Below are positions 60,540-64,000 of a DNA stretch of 64,000 nucleotides, piece by piece. The stretch spans positions 57,212,893 through 57,276,892 of the forward strand of contig CM063501.1 in NCBI GenBank assembly GCA_032207245.1, written 5' to 3'. The notes beneath the pieces were generated by a model. It had not been told where the DNA came from. It worked only from the letters and a program-made list of their open reading frames with translations, and searched no databases. Source of the DNA: Pardosa pseudoannulata (Eukaryota > Arthropoda > Arachnida > Araneae > Lycosidae). Positions within the stretch are counted from its first letter, which is position 1; each line of letters begins with the position of its first letter. The translations under genes were made by a program, and so were the position numbers.

Positions 60540-60755
60540 AGGACCTCCTAATTTTAAAGCAGGGACAAAGCAGAAGACCCATAGACTTGGCTTGCCACCT
60601 CCAGAGGTATTAGTTGAGAACTCGGAAGTCATTGTGACCACAAACGTATTTTACGTACCCCAGTCACCTTTAACGAACATGGCGGATCTTAGGCTTGTGC
60701 AGGTTCTGAACCCACAACCTCTCAGTTACGAGATCGTTGCCTTTGCCAACGGAGC
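60540..60755 (-). repeat. tRNA-derived SINE, family 2, copy 3
   Basis: On the minus strand the head GTTGGCAAAGGCAACGATCT and CTGAGAGGTTGTGGGTTCAG resembles a tRNA A-box/B-box pair. The body has GGTGGCAAGCCAAGTCTATG. Colinear with 32,370-32,640. The plus-strand 70-codon frame (60,592-60,804) is read-through of the SINE. Confidence 0.7.
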
Positions 60756-60957
60756 TACGTTGGATCAGAAAATTTTTAAAGTACTTCAATACGCTAAATT
60801 ATAAATTTGCTAGACATTTCTTTATTAGATTATACAACAGAGTTTTTACAGTCAAAATTTTCTTTGGGGAATAAGGTTAAAATACCTGATAATCGGAATA
60901 CAGTGAAACAAGTTCAGTTTGGGAAGATACGATCAATTTTTTATAATATTGTTAAAC

Positions 60958-61070
60958 TAGAACCTGCTGCTTAAAGAAGGTATAGAATGGCAAGGAACAT
61001 CTATGGGATTCGAACTCATTTACTTCAATACCAAAATCTGTCTGGCCATTTTGCAGCCTAAGTAAGAGAA
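60958..61070 (-). repeat. SINE family 1, head portion
   Basis: GAACCTGCTGCTTAAAG, GGAACATCTATGGGATTCGA and ACTCATTTACTTCAATACC are colinear with the tRNA-side half of the 35,371 copy. Confidence 0.65.
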
Positions 61071-61104
61071 GAAGGATATTTGATTTAAATTAGGAAAAAG
61101 TTTT

Positions 61105-61275
61105 GCATGGAGCATCATGGCCCACTTTTACAGGAAAGATAATAAGGCAACGAACTACTGCATAAACCCAATTCCGAGCTGCTACAAATAGCATAAAACT
61201 CTGTACTAGCAGTAGGAACCTATATACTCCGGGATCGAAAAGCACCGCCCAAACCATTTGACTATTATTCGGCAA
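61105..61275 (-). repeat. SINE family 1, diverged copy
   Basis: CATGGAGCATCATGG, CCAATTCCGAGCTGCTACAA and GGGATCGAAAAGCACC align in order with the 35,371 copy. Lies next to the 60,958 copy in the same orientation. Confidence 0.6.
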
Positions 61276-61735
61276 AAGTTAAGACGCTAATGTTAAATAA
61301 AAATTCTTCTTATGGATTTTTTAGGCATGAAGGATCGAGGAAGGTTATAAAAGTTGCAAACATCTGATGTTAAGATAAGAAATATATAAAAAATAAATTT
61401 AAAGTGTTTTAGTAAGAAAAAACTTTTAGTCTTGATGTGAATTTTTTATAATTTTTTTTGATCTCATCAATCATTTAGCTGAATTGTTTTGAAAGTACTC
61501 GCCTTTAAAGAGCATAGGAGAATTTACTTTTAGCGTCTACTTTTTAAAATATCAACGTCGTATTTGTCAATTCTGAATAATAATAATAATAATACTAATA
61601 ACATTTTATAACAAATGTAGTTAATTAGAATTATAGGTTTTGTCTCATAGTTATAATTTTAAAAGGAATTATACTGAACAATGGGGATTGAAATTCAAAT
61701 CCGATTTATTGTGCATTAGAATTGTAGATGCAAGC

Positions 61736-61772
61736 CAGCACAAACACAAACACAAACACACACACACACACA
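61736..61772. repeat. (CA)n / (CAAA)n microsatellite
   Basis: CACAAA repeats grade into a pure CA run. Confidence 0.95.
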
Positions 61773-62593
61773 ACTAAGCGTTTTCGAATTGTAATTCGAA
61801 TTATTGTGGTTTCATTCTTATGGTAAAAAAACTGACTTTTATAAGTCGGAGGTAATATTAGTACACAGAAGTAAAAAGAAAATTTCAACAGAAATCCCTC
61901 TTTGTAGTTTTCTCTAGTGATAATCACACATCCTTTATTTAATAAAGCATAATAAAAGGATAAGACGAAATTGTCTCAAAAATATGCAGCAATTTAGAAT
62001 ATAGTTTCCTTTCTGTTTCAGTTTATTTTATGCATAGTAGATTGCTTCTGCTCTTCTTTATTCCAACGTATTGTAACTAGAACTTATAACACAATATTTT
62101 ATATTTAGTCCAAGAATTATGAAACTTCTGGACAAGGAGAATTCTAATCAGCTAGCGGTAATAACGAATGGTACAGTCTGGCCACATTGAAGAGAACTGC
62201 CCAAGTCTAATTAAAACTTTATTTTAGAGCTGCTAAAACGGACATCTTTACTAGTCAACGACAGACAAAAGAAAGACACAAAAATCCCTCTACTCGAACA
62301 GAGATGCACCCAAGAGCGAAGACAGAAATAATTTTCCCAACGGACAAGAAACTTACTCAGAGAATTTAAGTGTTCAGATCAGGAAAAACGCTGAGCCATT
62401 TGCCGGCGACAGCTGGATAACGTGTTGAACAGACAATTTACATCTATAGGATAGAAAGCTTTGTGAAATGTATCAAAAGAATTTTAAGTCAAAGACGCTC
62501 CTTTGATTAAGACATTTATAGGCTGGGAAAAAGATTTTAAGGAATTAGAATGGGAGAGAGGAGGTTTTTAAAGAAATATTAAAGTTAAATAAT

Positions 62594-62597
<4 letters not shown>

Positions 62598-62647
<50 letters not shown>
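62598..62647. repeat. (AT)n microsatellite
   Basis: Uninterrupted run of about 25 units. Confidence 0.98.
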
Positions 62648-62651
<4 letters not shown>

Positions 62652-63060
62652 TGCTCCTAAAGTTCTTCAAAATTATCCCGATTTCCATTCTAATTTAATT
62701 AATCTTAATTTCCCCATACATTCAAAATAAATTAAAACTATAAAACATTAGAATAGCATGCCTCCCACTTTACCAAAAACTAATGTTAAAATTAATAATT
62801 CCTACTTGAGGACTTTTCTGTCCCTTCTGCAATCCAGCTATCAGTTCTCTCAGGAAAAACGTAAGGGCCTTACAGTTTTAATGCCATTATTTGAATTTTC
62901 ACTATTAATGAATTAACAAGTTACTAAAGAAACGCTGATCTTAAACTCTTTGTCATGAAAAGTCATCCACGTGATTTTCCCTTCTCAAGACGGCATTTCC
63001 ACAGATCAATCAAATGCACATTTGTCTCTTGTCTGAGTAACATCCGTTAGTTTAACCCCA

Positions 63061-63093
63061 TTAAGATGAAAAAAATGATTTTTTTCATCTTAA
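63061..63093. other. Perfect 15-bp hairpin
   Basis: TTAAGATGAAAAAAA and its complement flank a TGA loop. Confidence 0.9.
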
Positions 63094-64000
63094 TAATATG
63101 AATATTACGCTGGTATTAAATAAGAGTCTTTCTCGCCACGTTGAATGTATGTGTGTTACATAATCGAGGAATTTATGGTAATTAAAAATATGGGTTATTT
63201 CTTCAGCATGGTCGGTGAGGAATGTTTTTACCAGACACACACAGATAAATATATATATATGCTTGTGTATGTGTTTGTGTGTTTGTCAGATGTAATACAA
63301 AAAAGCTCAGAGTATCTAAAAATGCATGTTGAAAATTAAATCAATCTCCAAAATTTTCCTTCTAGCAGAAATCTCAAGGGACATAATGCTAAATTTTTCA
63401 ATTCCCAAAGGATGAAATCTGGGTAACAAGCGTGCTGTTCCAGAGAATAACATTTTGCAATCGTAATAAAAACTGCACCGTATTATAACAATCAGTGACA
63501 GTTCCAGTTAAACAGAGAGCTGATTCTTTTTATTTTAATTATAAAGGGCATCAAGAAACTTGCAAGCGCTTTTGTTACAAAATGCCATGTTCTAAAGAAG
63601 ACGGATTCTTTTTTCACAGAGTCATCTGCTCTTTTGAACAATTCTTCGAGAGACTTTTAAGTATTTTGAAAAAGATGCTATTGAAATTAGACATGTAGTT
63701 TTCACTGTACTTTTCCTTTTCAGGCTCTTGTTTTAAAATAGTGTTCGGTAATAGAATTTTTCGTAGCAGACTTTTGGGATCATAAGCTATCATCTTGTGT
63801 TTGAAATGAGTGCTATTTTTGAACTACTAGCACATAAGGTGTTGTCTTTTTGTAGTATAACTAAATACACTGCCCACATCCGAAAGTGAATCAGGGTTAG
63901 ATTTAAAAATATTCTCAGTGAATTAAATAGTCACATGCTTTTAGATGTGAAGGCTATATCTCAGCTTAATTATTTAATAAATATGAAAAATTCTTCGTAT

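Larger units (their letters stand above)
61780..64000. other. Gene-free stretch
   Basis: Includes (AT)n at 62,598-62,647 and a 15-bp perfect hairpin with a 3-nt loop at 63,061-63,093. A GC-richer piece at 62,140-62,420 has no open frame above background. No gene recognised. Confidence 0.45.

Overview
This is eukaryotic DNA, very AT-rich and gene-poor. The one gene I can identify securely encodes a TIA-1/TIAR-type RNA-binding protein. Its RRM1 matches the arthropod form (Rox8-like 'EPGNDPY' junction). Together with a 15-kb intron, tRNA-derived SINEs and abundant hAT, piggyBac, Tc1, Helitron and Jockey relics, this suggests a large arthropod genome. A spider or other chelicerate is my guess only.

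Region by region. Positions 1-28,100 are occupied by the minus-strand TIAR gene: three small 5' exons at 27,763-28,100, a 14.9-kb intron, and exon 4 at 12,760-12,855. Everything to the left of that is probably further intron, because no later exon was found. The introns hold a hAT relic, SINE copies, a LINE 3' end and a THAP-domain element with inverted ends at about 7,368-9,180. The upstream side (28,100-28,260) has NRF1-like and YY1-like sites.

Positions 28,300-42,400 are almost entirely repeats: imperfect tandem repeats, a 323-bp tandem duplication, a nested hAT/Helitron complex at 33,100-36,420, and a complex higher-order satellite at about 36,650-42,400. One satellite unit is interrupted by a 995-bp Helitron whose empty site survives in neighbouring units. 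In the nested complex, a Helitron end plus 47 bp of adjacent hAT sequence has been amplified into a four-unit tandem array.

Positions 42,400-64,000 carry a 1.55-kb element with 44-bp perfect terminal inverted repeats, a THAP-domain open frame broken at its metal-binding histidine, a Jockey-type reverse transcriptase relic, two further LINE relics, a probable solo LTR, palindromic MITEs, a hAT MITE with a perfect 8-bp target duplication, a piggyBac relic keeping the transposase cysteine-rich tail, Tc1 helix-turn-helix fragments and microsatellites. One unassigned open segment at 54,193-54,401 (minus) ends at a strong splice donor and may be an exon of an unknown gene.

No bacterial-type operons, CRISPR arrays or RNA genes of known class were found. 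Apart from TIAR the window is a record of layered transposition. I found no convincing new enzymatic or defence system; the most unusual structure is the tandemly amplified Helitron terminus.
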